Source: Trichaptum fuscoviolaceum (taxonomy: Eukaryota > Basidiomycota > Agaricomycetes > Hymenochaetales > Trichaptaceae). Taken from it: a stretch of 55,214 nucleotides of DNA. The stretch lies in contig CAJSYZ010000007.1 in assembly GCA_910574455.1 (NCBI GenBank), positions 4,642,760-4,697,973 of the forward strand, written 5' to 3'. The translations under genes and the position numbers were made by a program. Below are positions 21,085 through 31,864 of the stretch, piece by piece. Position 1 is the stretch's first letter. Each line of letters starts with the position of its first letter. The notes below the pieces were generated by a model. It was not told the DNA's origin. It saw only the letters and a program-made list of their open reading frames with translations, and made no database searches.

Positions 21085-24000
21085 ATGTCAACTCGAAGAC
21101 AAACGCGGGCTAAGAATAGCAATCAGCACCCGGGAGCCATAGTCAATAAACTCAGAACACGTCGAACGAAAGAGGAGGTATTGAGGGAGAAAGAAGAGAA
21201 GGAGAGAAGGAGAGAAGAGCAGGCCTCAAAGCGTGGTGAGGCATTGAGGGAAAAGGAGGAGAAGGAAAAACAGAAGGAAGAACGGGCAGCTCTGCGCGAA
21301 GCTGCGGCTCAACAAGCCGCGGATGCGAGAGAGAAGAGAAAACTTGATGCGGAACAGAAACGGGCAGCAAAAGAACAAGAGGCATCTGAGAAGGTACGCA
21401 AAAAGAGAGCTGCAGCAGAGCAACAGGAAACAGCAATACTGGAGACGATGGAGCTTGAGAAGAATTTGTCGAAGGCTCTTGACATTCGCACCCAGATGGG
21501 CTCAACTGCACCTAAGCTGGCTGGCACTGACAAACGAGGGCTAAAAAAACCGAAAGACACTCCTGAAGCTAGTGAGTCCTTATCTTCAAGACAGCGACAG
21601 TCGAGTTACCAGATATTGGCATTGCAGGTTCAACGAACGAGGAAAAAGACAGCTTTTGTGAAGCTGAAGGCAATGCAAACTTTTATGTTCGTAAGTTGCA
21701 TTACCTTTACGACTTTAGGTTTTGAAAGATGAACATATTGACTCACGTTATGATGCAGCCAATTCCGATGGACCAGATAGAGAGCGCGCAAAAAAGGCGA
21801 GGAAAAAGGACACCAGAGGTGCACTTCCTTTCCGTACTTGTGTGCAGGGCGCAAAGGCTTCAAGTCGTATCATAGGAGGCACTGGCTATCATAGTACGCT
21901 TGCAGGACAGGACAGCAGTCTTTCTGGTGAGGATACAGACATGATAGACTCGCCCAATACGTCGAAACGGAACGATAAGACAAAGCGACCTGTCAGGGCA
22001 CTTCGCAACACAGATGGATCCACTTTCTTCGGCGGAGAGGGCAGAAATCCTGAGATCGCAAGGAAGATAGTAGAAGATATTGACTTGTGAGTTTGAAGTC
22101 GTACTACTCAACCGTTCGCATCATAGTACGAAAGATGAGTTTCAAATTCAAACAAATTCAAGTTGATAGTAAGTGTGAAGCTTGATTTAAACTCAGCTAC
22201 TTGAAGCTTATCATTGTAGTACTACTTACTACTACTACTAGTAGTACTAGTACTGATAGCTTGAAATGCGCCCGCCACTGCCAGTGGCAGTTTGAGCGTG
22301 CCACGCGTGCGCCAGTGACACTGCCAGTGGCAGCGACCGTGGCGGCCCGGCGGGTCACCGCCGTGCCACACTTCTTCAAGATCATCATGAACCCGAACGT
22401 TGCAGCTTCTTCACTTATAATGCTCACATCCTTATCTTTGTTTCAAGTTGTGAGCCTGGCTGACACAAGGAAAATTTAGGCTCCCCGCCTCGGTGCAAGA
22501 GGATGCAAACTTTAGTCCTTGGGAGGATGAAGGAGAGACAGTAACCCTCACGAGTTTTCAAGGTGTAAAGAATAGCTTTGCGAGCGAGCGACAGACGGCA
22601 CATCTTGTTGACTCCGACACTGATAATGTGAGTTGGTTAAAGCATTCATTAGACTGGCAGATGAAATCTTAATATTTTGATTGTGCGTTTAATTAGGACG
22701 CGAGGAGACTTACAATACCGCCCCAAGCCAATGTGAGTGCCGCTTAAAGTTCAAAGAAATCGTTCGATTCACAGAGACTATGCATCGGTGGAGTCCCATG
22801 CACAACGATGGCTAATTAACAATGTTTCTGTATCGTATCAGGATGGAGCCAGCAATAAATCGAAGAAAAGGAAGCTATCCCGCGACACTCTCTCCGACTT
22901 GCAGGCTCCTACAACGTTGGTAAGTGGCATCATAATGTCTTGCTTCGTTCGCGCTACTTATCCTTCCTTCTTTGTGCTCTGGAGAAGAAGAATATCAGGA
23001 GACAATCGGCCGTTCAGGTGAGTGTTTCACATCAAAGCATGGATCTGGTGCCGGACTTTCTTGTGTCCTTCGGCGTCGACATATCTTTACTTCATTACTT
23101 ACCAAACCGTACTCTGAATAGGGCGCGAAAATGCAGAGAATCGCCAACTCCCAGCTTGATGTAACGGTAAGTTTATTCTGCTTTTACCCCCTCCACTACT
23201 CACCTGTCATCTCGTCAGGAGGGTATTACTGTCGATGGACATAGAGAGCAATCGCCGGCGTTGTATCTGCAGATGCAGGTATGTGTAGGCATCGACACTC
23301 AATAGGACAACTTTCTGCACCCCTTTCTTTGGCAAGGATCTGGTCGTCTACTAAGCTTTGCTTATTGTAGGACAGCATGATCGCGAATAATAAGAAGAGG
23401 AAGTCACCGCCGGACTCTAACTCGCATGCCGTGGTAATTCTTGCATTTCCACCCAATATTCAGATCACTTCCTTACTATCTAAAACAGACTAGCATGAAC
23501 GTGTATATGAAGAAGCCGTCATCACAGGCTGCCTCGACAGTTAGTGTTAATCCTTCTAATCTCCATTTCATATCATTTCTGATTAAGCAACAAGGATTTG
23601 AACCCACTACTAGTAACAAGAGTAAACTGCAAGACAGTCATTCTCAGGCTGATATACTGGTATTCAATTCTCTTCGAGCTTTTCTTGGTAACAATTCCTC
23701 TAATTGCTACAGATGAAATCTTCTACTTCTATTCGCAATTTGAAGAGGTCTCTGGCGGCTCATGCGCAACATATTGCAAGTGTGAGCTAATTGCTGCAAT
23801 TGATTCGTGTACTAATTCAAGGCTCCTTTAACAGGCAAGTGGTTGTGAGGTGTCGCTAACACCACGAGCACAATCACCTGCGATGACGACAGTATCCATC
23901 AGTCCTGAACCCGAAGTGCTCGCAACCAAGGCTCATCTTGGTCATCGCAAAGTCTCTCGGACTACTAGCTCTGTGCGTTAATCAAATCATGTCTATGATA

Positions 24001-25457
24001 TACATCCACTAACTTGCAGAAATGCAGACATCTGTAGGGCTTGAGGACAAGGATAGAAATAGTATCGGAAGGGAGGGATCCCGCGCTCCCGGCAAAAAAA
24101 GGGCAACGAATCAGTGTCTCCCTCCCGGAACTCAGGCAGGCTGGACTCACATTCTTCTGCCTTCGCTGTATCGCGCAGTTGGAAAGTCCACAACTCCATG
24201 GCAAAACCCGGACAATAAGTCCATCGGAGCCTTGTGGGGGAAGGTGTTTGATTCTGTCGAACTTAGTTACGACACGCAATTGGCCGACATCTGTTCTTTA
24301 GTTGAGTCATCCCTTATTGTCTTTCATCGGCCATTTTGAATCAAGTATGATCTGCCCTGTAGGCAGCCCAGAGATGCTCTGATAGTTGGCGCAAGAAATT
24401 GTTCGAGAAAGCCGAACAATCAATTTCGAGTTTCGTCGGCAACGAGCGTTCTAAGTCGGTGGAGACCGAAGAAATTGTGAAGATGTTGCAGACGATGGTC
24501 GACAAGAAGAAAGCTGAACCATTCCTCTGGGAAAGCTGGCATAGTATGGATAAGGTATGTAAAAATTTGCCCCATGTCACCCTTCGTATCCCTGCATTGA
24601 CTCTGAAAGTACAGAAGCAAGGGTTGTTCTGCTCTGATCTTGTAATCTCAGTGTTGTCCGTACACCTAGTCTTGGCCCTGGGTCGGCATAAAGTACTGGA
24701 TAAAAACACAATAGGAAAGCCTATCGGTGCCCTCGCTCTTGCGGCAACCGCGGTATCTATCTACTTCAGTTCTTATAGTGGCTTTATTCGCTGAATTTCT
24801 CATGAACAGGTCAAGGTTGCAATCGACAAGCAAGTGGCCCGGTTGCAAAAGATCAAAGAAGAGTTTGGTGGCGCTGAGTGGTACTTCACCAGTGCTCTGT
24901 GGCAGCCTCATACGGACGACTATGTTAACTTATTGTCGAATTCCTCGTTTTTTACTGAATCAAACTGGGAGAAGGTCCGATCCCGCCTAGCAGCTTACAA
25001 TTCCATTGAAGATTTTAGTGCGGGAAAGAACACCGAACTTGTTGGATCGGGTGTCACTGGCAGGGATTTCTCCCTGTATCTTGACGTTGGAGACGCGGAT
25101 GCGAGCGGCGAGTATACATATGGCGAGGGCGCTACTAGAAGTAGTAAGTGCAAGGAGGATAAGGATAATGACGGCGAAGAAGTCGAGGATTTCAAGGATA
25201 GGGAAGACGATATGGAGGACGAGAGTGTGCTTGGCGAGGGAGACGAGGTCGAGGACAAGGATCAGGAGGAGGACAAGGATCAGGATCAGGATGAGAACAA
25301 GGATGCGGACGAGAATTTCAGCGTGGGTTATGGACGCAGTGGAGGTTTTGAGGGCGAGGAGAATGACGCAGGCAGAGAGGACTGGGAAGGTGAGGGCGAT
25401 CGCGAGGAGGACGAGGGTTCATTATGGGATTCGGCTACGGACGGCGCAGACTTTTAA
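21085..25457 (+). CDS. Agaricomycete family protein of unknown function (973 aa, 18 exons)
   Basis: Predicted exons: 21085-21571, 21628-21690, 21759-22086, 22480-22627, 22697-22732, 22842-22919, 22985-23017, 23122-23166, 23219-23278, 23371-23433, 23489-23539, 23588-23659, 23713-23781, 23835-23972, 24028-24300, 24363-24554, 24615-24752 and 24810-25457. All phases close. Exon 1 is a charged coiled coil (VLREKEEKERRREEQASK). The middle is a string of short basic exons with NLS-like SKKRK and KKRK. The C-terminal part (QAGWTHILLPSLYRAVG; KQGLFCSDLVISVLSVHL; GKPIGALALAATAVKVA) matches a pattern I know from many uncharacterised Agaricomycete proteins (GLF-S...PIGALALAA-AV-A). A very acidic Asp/Glu tail ends at TAA 25457. 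Nuclear location is suggested by the basic clusters. Exon 15 uses a GTTGAG donor; intron 3 is 393 nt. Exon-like sequence at 25540-25630 hints at a different 3' end. Confidence 0.75.
22087..22479 (+). repeat. Repeat-word island 6 inside intron 3 of the 973-aa gene
   Basis: Intron 3 (GTGAGT at 22087, TTTAG ending 22479) is 393 nt, about six times the usual size here. Its extra length consists of ACTACTACTACTAGTAGTAC (about 22220-22255), CCACTGCCAGTGGCAG (about 22274) and CACTGCCAGTGGCAG (about 22319), and TTCAAGTTGATAG-like words. The flanking exons join in phase 2 and continue the same protein. Confidence 0.65.
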
Positions 25458-26063
25458 GAGCAGGTCGATCTCTGGTGAGCTTCGGCTTTGACCCATCACC
25501 CCGCCACTGTATTCAAGCTCTTACTACCATCAACTTGCAGTGGCATTCGTTCTCTGAATATGCCGAGGAACAGCCTGCCAGCGAGGCAGAAGTGGCAAAA
25601 TACAATCTGGTTCAGGATGCCGTGGTGTAGCTACTGAGGGACCGTGACACTGATGCACTGATTTCTACTTATTGTCTTAAATTACTTGTGGAAATGAAGT
25701 AATTCTGGAACCTCTTACGCACTTACACGCTTGAGTACTGCAAACCGACGCAGACAAAAAAGTCTGCTTATATGATTAAATGATGAATTACTTATGGAAT
25801 GAACTACTTGAACCCCTTACAAACTTATACACTTGAGCACTGCAATTCGAATGCCAGAAAAAAACTTCTGATATGCTTGAATGCTGAAGACTGAATGCCT
25901 GAAGTACTGATTTAAGTCGACGGCACTGATTTCAGCAGGCCCCTTCCTGAATAATGAAACCACATGCCTGAAATCAGTAAATCAGTAGAATTTCACTTCC
26001 CAGGGCTTCAGTAAATTTCAGACCGTTTAAGTAACCTTAAGTGAAAAAGAAGATTCCCTGATG
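25458..26063. other. AT-rich spacer with a diverged 107-bp duplication, up to the array edge
   Basis: Two diverged copies of an approximately 107-bp segment lie side by side at about 25682-25788 and 25789-25893 (shared words ATTACTT-TGGAA-TGAA, CTTGAG-ACTGCAA, AAAAAA-CTTCTG). Further right are CTGAAATCAGTAAATCAGTAG words. 25540-25630 is open and acidic in one frame, directly after AACTTGCAG, and may be a terminal exon of the gene to the left. At 26064 the sequence switches abruptly into the SUN-gene repeat unit. Confidence 0.5.
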
Positions 26064-28645
26064 TTCTCATCTCCCGCTCTTGCGGATCCCATCATGCTTT
26101 GCACGGCATTTCAAAATTCGCTCAAAGGCCGCCAGAGCCGCCGATATGCTGCCTCACACCTCGGCCTTCAAATGAACTTGCGGAGGAAATCGACGATTGG
26201 AAAGCGAAGCAGGCTCAGATGCACGAGAACGATAGTTCTAGTCGAGATACAGGCAGGGTGTTTGCCAACGCTCCCAATGTCAATAGCTCGCAACAACACT
26301 CTTCTGAGCCTCAAACAGAACTCCAGGCGTCTGCGCCGGAGCCAGCGCCATCACCGCACTTCGGGGTTCCTCTGATTGACAGGTTCAACTATGCCGACCT
26401 TGACTGCTCAGCTCGTATACGTGGGTCACATCGTTCAGCAAAACATGCCATATCTATTCTTTCCTCGAAGAAGGATAGGTACATGCGCAGCCCTTGCAAG
26501 ACTCCTGGAGAGCAGCAATATGTTGTAGTTGAGCTTTGCGAGGACATCCGAATTGATACCGTGCAGTTTGCAAACTTCGAATTCTTCTCTGGAGTGGTCA
26601 AGGAGTTCAGTGTTAGTGTCGCTCAGACAGACACGCCAGACCCGGCTGCATGGACTCCAGCTGGGAGATACACAGCGAAGAATATTCGTGGAATTCAGGT
26701 GCGCCAGTTGCGTTCTCTCATAAATACGATGTTGACAGACTTCATTCAGTCTTTCCATCCACCGATTTCCCTACGAGACTTCTACCGGTACATTCGAATT
26801 GACTTCCACTCGCACTATGGGAACGAATTTTACTGCCCACTATCTCTTCTACGGGTATATGGCCTTACGCACCTTGACGCTTGGAAATGGGACCTTTGGG
26901 AAGAGGAATCTCAGAAGAAGCGTGGCGAGATCGAGGAGCCCGTACAAGCTCCTGTCATATCTCCTCCAATTCCTAACGACGCGGTGGCGATGGCAAAAGA
27001 GACGGTTGGCGAAACGAATGAGAAGAGAGACAAAGCACCGGAAACAATAGCAGAAGGAGAGGCCTCGGTTGTGAGCACTCTCGTTCCTGCGACAAAATTA
27101 TCTACGCCTCCCTCGAGCGAAATCAGAGAGGCCAGCGCGAAATCGCAGTCTCCTTCGACAGTCTCTGATTCATCGTCAATCGTAACGAGTTTCTCGCAAG
27201 TCTCAAGCCAAGTTCTGCCTGTTTCCTCGCCAGTCATTGTCGATACCAGCAGTTCCTCGTCAGCTATCATCGAGTCTTCTGCCTCTGAATCCTCACATGC
27301 TACTCAAGTGGCTGCATCAGTATCTAAACCCATTCTCATCCCGACCATTGTCCCACATGATTCAAGAGTACCCGCTGTTGTCGGCGCTGGTGAATCAATA
27401 TATCGCACAATTATGACTCGCCTAGGGGCCCTCGAAATGAATGCAACGCTCTACCTTCGGTATGTCGAAGAGCAGACACGTTCCATGCGCGAGGCTCTTC
27501 GCCGCCTGGAGGAGGACCTCGGTCGATTGGAAGGGATAGGGAAAGCACACGCCCAGCATATGCAGCGTGCCACAGAAGACTGGGCCGCCCAGCGCCGCCG
27601 ACTTGAACGAGAGCATGGAGAACTCGAACGGCGCTTTAGCCACCTTGCAGATGAAGTTGTGCTCGAAAAGAGGCTAGGAATTGCACAGCTCTGCCTCTTG
27701 CTGACTGTGCTGGTGTTCATGGCTCTAACCCGCGGCTCGAGAGGGGAGACCTTGATCGCGTCCAGCAGTCGGAGGGACTCGCTGCGAGAATGGGGTAGAC
27801 GGCATTTGAGTAGCCTCAGTGGTGGAGAGTGGACGAAATTTGGTGGGAGGACAAGGAGCCCGACTCCGACACCGAAGAATCCGAATGTTAAGAACTTGAA
27901 GCCCACGATCGTTGTCCGAGATGACGGCGAAAGGGTGCCTTTCCCTGCTTCCTCTCGCGTTGACGAGGACCGGACGCCGCAGCGCAGGACGCCTGTCCAG
28001 TCCTTATCGTCTCCCAGCAAGCCTCGTTTACCTACACACATTCGTTCACCCGTCCCCCGACACCTCGTTGCTCACCGACCGGGTACACCATCATCGATCT
28101 CATATCACGGACACTCTCCGCGTTCGCCTAACCTTGTTTCTTCCTTCGGCCACAACAACGGCGTGGCTAGCGGTCTGAATAGCTTGGGTCGTCCGCGCCT
28201 CCGTCGATCGAGCTCGCATAACTCGCCCGCTGCAGGACTTGGCGTGGTGCAGTCGTTCTCAGTCGGTCCATCCCCGCTCAGCGCGAAGAAGTGGGCGAAG
28301 AGCGCTCACTTGCACGAGATCCGTCCATCGCGAACACCCCGAGTGGGTCTAGCTTCAGCGACGGAGAACGACCCAGTGCAGGCCGCGCAAGGTGGACTGC
28401 AGGCTTTAGTCGAAATGAGCCCGACGAGAGGCGAGGACAGCAAAAGCCCGAGTGACGTCTTTTGGCCCTCGATGCAAGGAGTCGTCTTTCGCGAGCCTCT
28501 TGCTCCCTTACAAACGGCGACAGGGCTGACCCTCCACTCTCAATGGCATTCGTCGCGAAGCCCTACAAAGCTTCAGGATATCGATACAGAGTCTGAGAGC
28601 TGGATAGACACGGATGTTGAGGGTTCTGACACGGGCGAATCATAG
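26064..28645 (+). pseudogene. SUN-domain (SLP1/SUCO-type) gene, copy 1, 5'-truncated
   Basis: The array edge removes promoter, exon 1 and most of the signal peptide. From 26066 the mature-protein frame is open to TAG 28643-28645 with the same in-frame 51-nt intron as the other copies (26699-26749). The first in-frame ATG is at 26219, after the conserved ICCL segment; a product from it would have the SUN domain but no signal peptide, so it could not reach the ER lumen normally. The SUN-domain, coiled-coil, membrane-helix and tail sequences match copies 2 and 3. Transcription could only start in the AT-rich spacer to the left. I treat it as a truncated copy. Confidence 0.8.
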
Positions 28646-29059
28646 TTTACTTGTAGTTCAATTGTTTATACTTCGCAATATGTACATTAATCAACATTCG
28701 AAGACATGCTTCAATAACAGTCTATCCGTGAAGAAGAACTCTAAATACAAGGATGGTAAAAAAAAAACATGGCCTCCTCTGCGAGAAGTCGCTCAGCCTC
28801 GAGCGCAGCCATGCATGCCAGTGCGCAGACGAGCATCAAAGGTGTATTCTTTGATGCTGGTCTCCGTCCGCGAGTCTGTTTGTAGTTGTCCGCGGACGAT
28901 TGCTGTTGCTGGCATCGCCGCATTGCGAGGACGCGACCATCGAGGGCCAGTACTAGTGTTGTGAATGCGCAATTTGTTGAGACTTCGAGGGCACAGGTAA
29001 CAAAGGATGATAGCCTTTAAGCTCATAAACTTCGGGGCTAAGAATTCATTTCGCCATGA

Positions 29060-29365
29060 TCTTCGAAGCGCGCAGTTCATCGCGTCACAAGAATGGCCTC
29101 TTCGCCGTAGAATCCAAAGGAAGATGGGTACAGCACCATTGCTTGCGGCGATCGTCGAAGCTCGCAGTTCATCGCGTCACACAAGAACGGCATCTTCGCC
29201 GTAGAATTCAATGGAAAATGGGTACAGCACCATCGCATACGGCGCATTACAGCACCAGTGCTTGCGGCGATCTTTGAAGCGCGCAGTTCATCGCGTCACA
29301 TAAGAACGGCCTCTTCGCCGCAGAATTCAATGGAAGATGGGTACAGCACCATCGCATGCGCTGAT
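29060..29365. repeat. Threefold minisatellite, units of 92-119 bp
   Basis: Units start at 29060, 29152 and 29271. Each contains GCAGTTCATCGCGTCAC, then CTTCGCCG-AGAAT, then GGGTACAGCACCAT. The middle unit carries an extra 27 bp (CGCATACGGCGCATTACAGC region). The same block lies at about 35112, 41150, 47189 and 53087 in the later tandem units, where only small indels distinguish it; copy 5 is the most disturbed. No coding role is evident. Confidence 0.8.
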
Positions 29366-31297
29366 GCCATAAATGTATTTGCCTTGAGGTTCAGACGCTT
29401 CGCACTCGCTGCTCGGGCATTCTTAGCAATCGACAGGATCGGACAGAATGTGCTGTAGACGTACCTTCAATGTCACCATCACCGCTCCATCTGCGCGTCG
29501 CAATACCCTGGTCCTAAAAAAGTGTTCACACATGTCTTCGGATGTCTGGTATAGGCAACAGTTGAAGTCACATTTGCGAGTGGTAGTGGTACGGACGCAA
29601 GTCACGACGGCGCGGACGGCGCTTCAGGGACAGACGCCAATCTTGAAAGCTCACGGACACAAGTTACAAGTGCTTACAACAAGAAAGCACTCAAAGTAGG
29701 ACCATTTCGGTGAGTTGCTGTCAGTCTAGGGTCCGATCAGACTCATTTCTCAGTTTCGAACCATTGCGCAGACAGCGCGCAATCGCGTCTTGCGCAAGTC
29801 ATAGTAGGATCTCCTTGTTCTTCACGGGCGACTTTAAGATTCATTCGCAATGCAAATGCGCGACAAACTTGAGATGGTCTTGGGTAAGGTTGCGCACGCA
29901 GTCAGACAATAAACTAATTCAAGTTAGAAATCAACAAATCCTGTAATCAGATTGCACTTACCATTGTATATAGTAATAACAACTATGAGTGAAATGTTAG
30001 CTTTAGCATTGACTACGAAAACCAGGAGACACTTACAGTGTGTGCACACAGGAGAGCTGCAAGAGACGAGGGAAGAGGGCAAAGAGCCTGAGGAACTTGG
30101 GGATAGATTGGGCCAGTATTTATACCTTTTGAAAGCTCTAGACAGATAATAGAGACGGCCAATACTCACCGACTCATTGAAAAAGCCAAGCGAAGAAGAA
30201 TGGCTCATTTCTGCAGTGTCCGGGCATACATCCGGATGAGTGTTTCGAGCGCCGTGCAGCTGTCCCGCCTGTCCCGTCCCTCAAACCACCTCCAGTGACC
30301 TCCAGCAGCACCATGAGACCTCTCCAGCACCCTCCAATCCTCCAGAAAGCACCCAGAAAGCTCAGAATATGCCAAACACTCTCTGTGCAGATGGCAAAGT
30401 GCTCGCAAAAATACAGCCTCCGGGCATTGCAGACAGCGGCTACGCAGTAGCGCCATTCCCACAGCATAGCCGAGACCCTGAACCCCTGGTTTCTGATGCG
30501 AAAAGAGCGAGGCGAAGTATGGAAGATGTCTTCCGAGTGAATGGGAGGTATGAGCCGGGCTGCACTTGCACGGCTTGCTCGGGTTGAGTTTGTGAGCTGG
30601 GGGGAGGCGGGGTGGTGTATCTTCGAGCCTTGGGGTCTATAGTTGATACTTCAGTAGTCATTATCGCAGCACAGAACTTAGGTATGTTGTCAATGTGTGT
30701 TGAACAGGCCTACAGCAGCTTGGAGGAGCTCACCCAGAGATTCTGCAATTTGGATGGTTTCGCTCGCACATTTCGCTTATCGGGTGGTATTACGTCCAGC
30801 CTAGAAGCCTTCCAAGTGTTTCAGGACCTTCCATCAGACCTGGATAGTGTCCCGAGGGTTGCGAGCCTTGGAAGGAGGTGTGAGAGGCCGGGAGAGCACT
30901 CACCTCTCTGTGTCTGGATTTCGGGGCTGAGATGCAGGGAAGCATAGACTTGCATGCTGGTGTAGTGGCCTATGGTGATGGAAAGCTGAATTCCAGAGGT
31001 TGTGAGCAATGAGATAGGTTCAATGGCCTGCTCGCAGGTCATGGTTGCAGAGCAGGAGGTTGGGCCAGGATTGGTAGCACGCATTGACCCTGCTTACGTA
31101 ATCAACTCCGAGTCCGGCCGGTGCAAATTATCTCAGTTTCTCCTTCGATTGCATTGGTTTTAGATACCAGAGTTAATCTATATTATGGAACAGAGAGCTT
31201 GACATTAGAATAATCAAAATATCTGAGGGAATGAGCCCAAAACTCGACCCTGAGCACTTTAAGCAAGCTCTTGAGAACTCTTTCCGGTGACACCAAA

Positions 31298-31555
31298 GAT
31301 GACAATGTATATATGTTTTTGCTTCCGGAGAGCGGCTTCAGGACAGCAAGCTTTTGAGCCCAGAGAGCAATGTCAGGACAGCAAGACTCAAGGCCGAAGA
31401 TGACAATGTATATATGTTTTTGCTCCCGGTGAGCAAGGTGCATTCAAGGGCAGCTAACCTTACATGTTCTGAATTTGTGCCACATCGGGGCAGCAAGCGC
31501 AATTGAGACTTGCACAAGATAGCAATATATATATGTTTTTTCTTTCGGCAAGCAA
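31298..31555. repeat. Threefold degenerate repeat with TATATATGTTTTT core
   Basis: Three blocks of about 100-120 bp begin with GATGACAATGTATATATG (31298 and 31399) or GATAGCAATATATATATG (31518). Each is followed by a T-run, C-CGG and GAGC/AAGC, then GACAGCAAG-like text. They lie about 310-570 bp upstream of the next SUN start codon in every unit, so they could be upstream promoter elements or simply an old tandem repeat. Confidence 0.6.
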
Positions 31556-31864
31556 TGAGTCTTGCGCTTGTGCAAATGCACTCGCAATCAATTGAACAAG
31601 ACCACATCTTTGCAAAAGTGCTGGCATAAGTATTGCGAAGTGGAGACTCTCGGTTCAGCCATCCGTTGTAGTCTTGAAAGCAAAAGGAGTGTTTGTTTAA
31701 CATCTCAATAATATCTTGAAGCAGGAGAGCTTGAAGCAGGCAGTCTTGAGGAGGAGAGAATTGTAGGGCTTGAGTGCAAGAGAAGAAGTGGCCGCGCGTC
31801 GCGGACATGTAATCCTAAATTTTCTCTCCCGCTTCGCATCTCACTACATCGCTTATTGCTAGCC

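Larger units (their letters stand above)
16522..25457. mobile_element. Putative two-gene Plavaka unit (transposase plus divergent partner)
   Basis: The transposase (minus) and the 973-aa protein gene (plus) are head-to-head with 483 bp between the start codons. Both look intact, unlike the decayed genes at the left of the window. Two divergent genes flanking a shared repeat-rich spacer would suit a compact mobile unit with a dedicated accessory protein. What is missing is a clean pair of terminal inverted repeats with a target duplication; the limits given here are only the outer stop codons. The partner's membership in the element is inference. Confidence 0.35.
28646..31864. other. 3.2-kb inter-gene part of the tandem unit, copy 1
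   Basis: No confident gene. Protein-like short frames exist on both strands, for example plus 30708-30860 (SLEELTQRFCNLDGFARTF) and minus 31084-30904 (IQLSITIGHYTSMQVYASLH, followed by a GTGAGT donor). Other minus-strand donors (GTAAGT near 30030 and 29961, GTGAGT near 30169) also suggest a spliced minus transcript, but I could not chain exons in a consistent frame. It also holds a threefold minisatellite (29060-29365) and a threefold TATATATG motif (31298-31555). A TATAAATA on the minus strand lies near 30117. The segment ends in the leader of the next SUN gene. Confidence 0.4.

Noticed and set aside
21152..21511. Minus-strand frame of about 119 codons antisense to exon 1 of the 973-aa gene
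   Set aside because: It is the complement of a Lys/Glu-rich coiled coil, which commonly yields long antisense frames.
24995..25258. Minus-strand Ser-rich frame antisense to the acidic tail
   Set aside because: Ser/Leu low complexity is simply the complement of Glu/Asp codons.
27451..28041. Long minus-strand frame (196 codons) opposite the SUN gene tail, repeated in each copy
   Set aside because: Arg/Ser-rich translation exactly antisense to a well-supported exon; no splice or family signature. Treated as a shadow.
29423..31084. A spliced minus-strand gene in the inter-gene part of the tandem unit
   Set aside because: Several good donors and protein-like pieces exist, but acceptors and phases could not be chained without stops. 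Plus-strand readings of the same stretch look equally protein-like.
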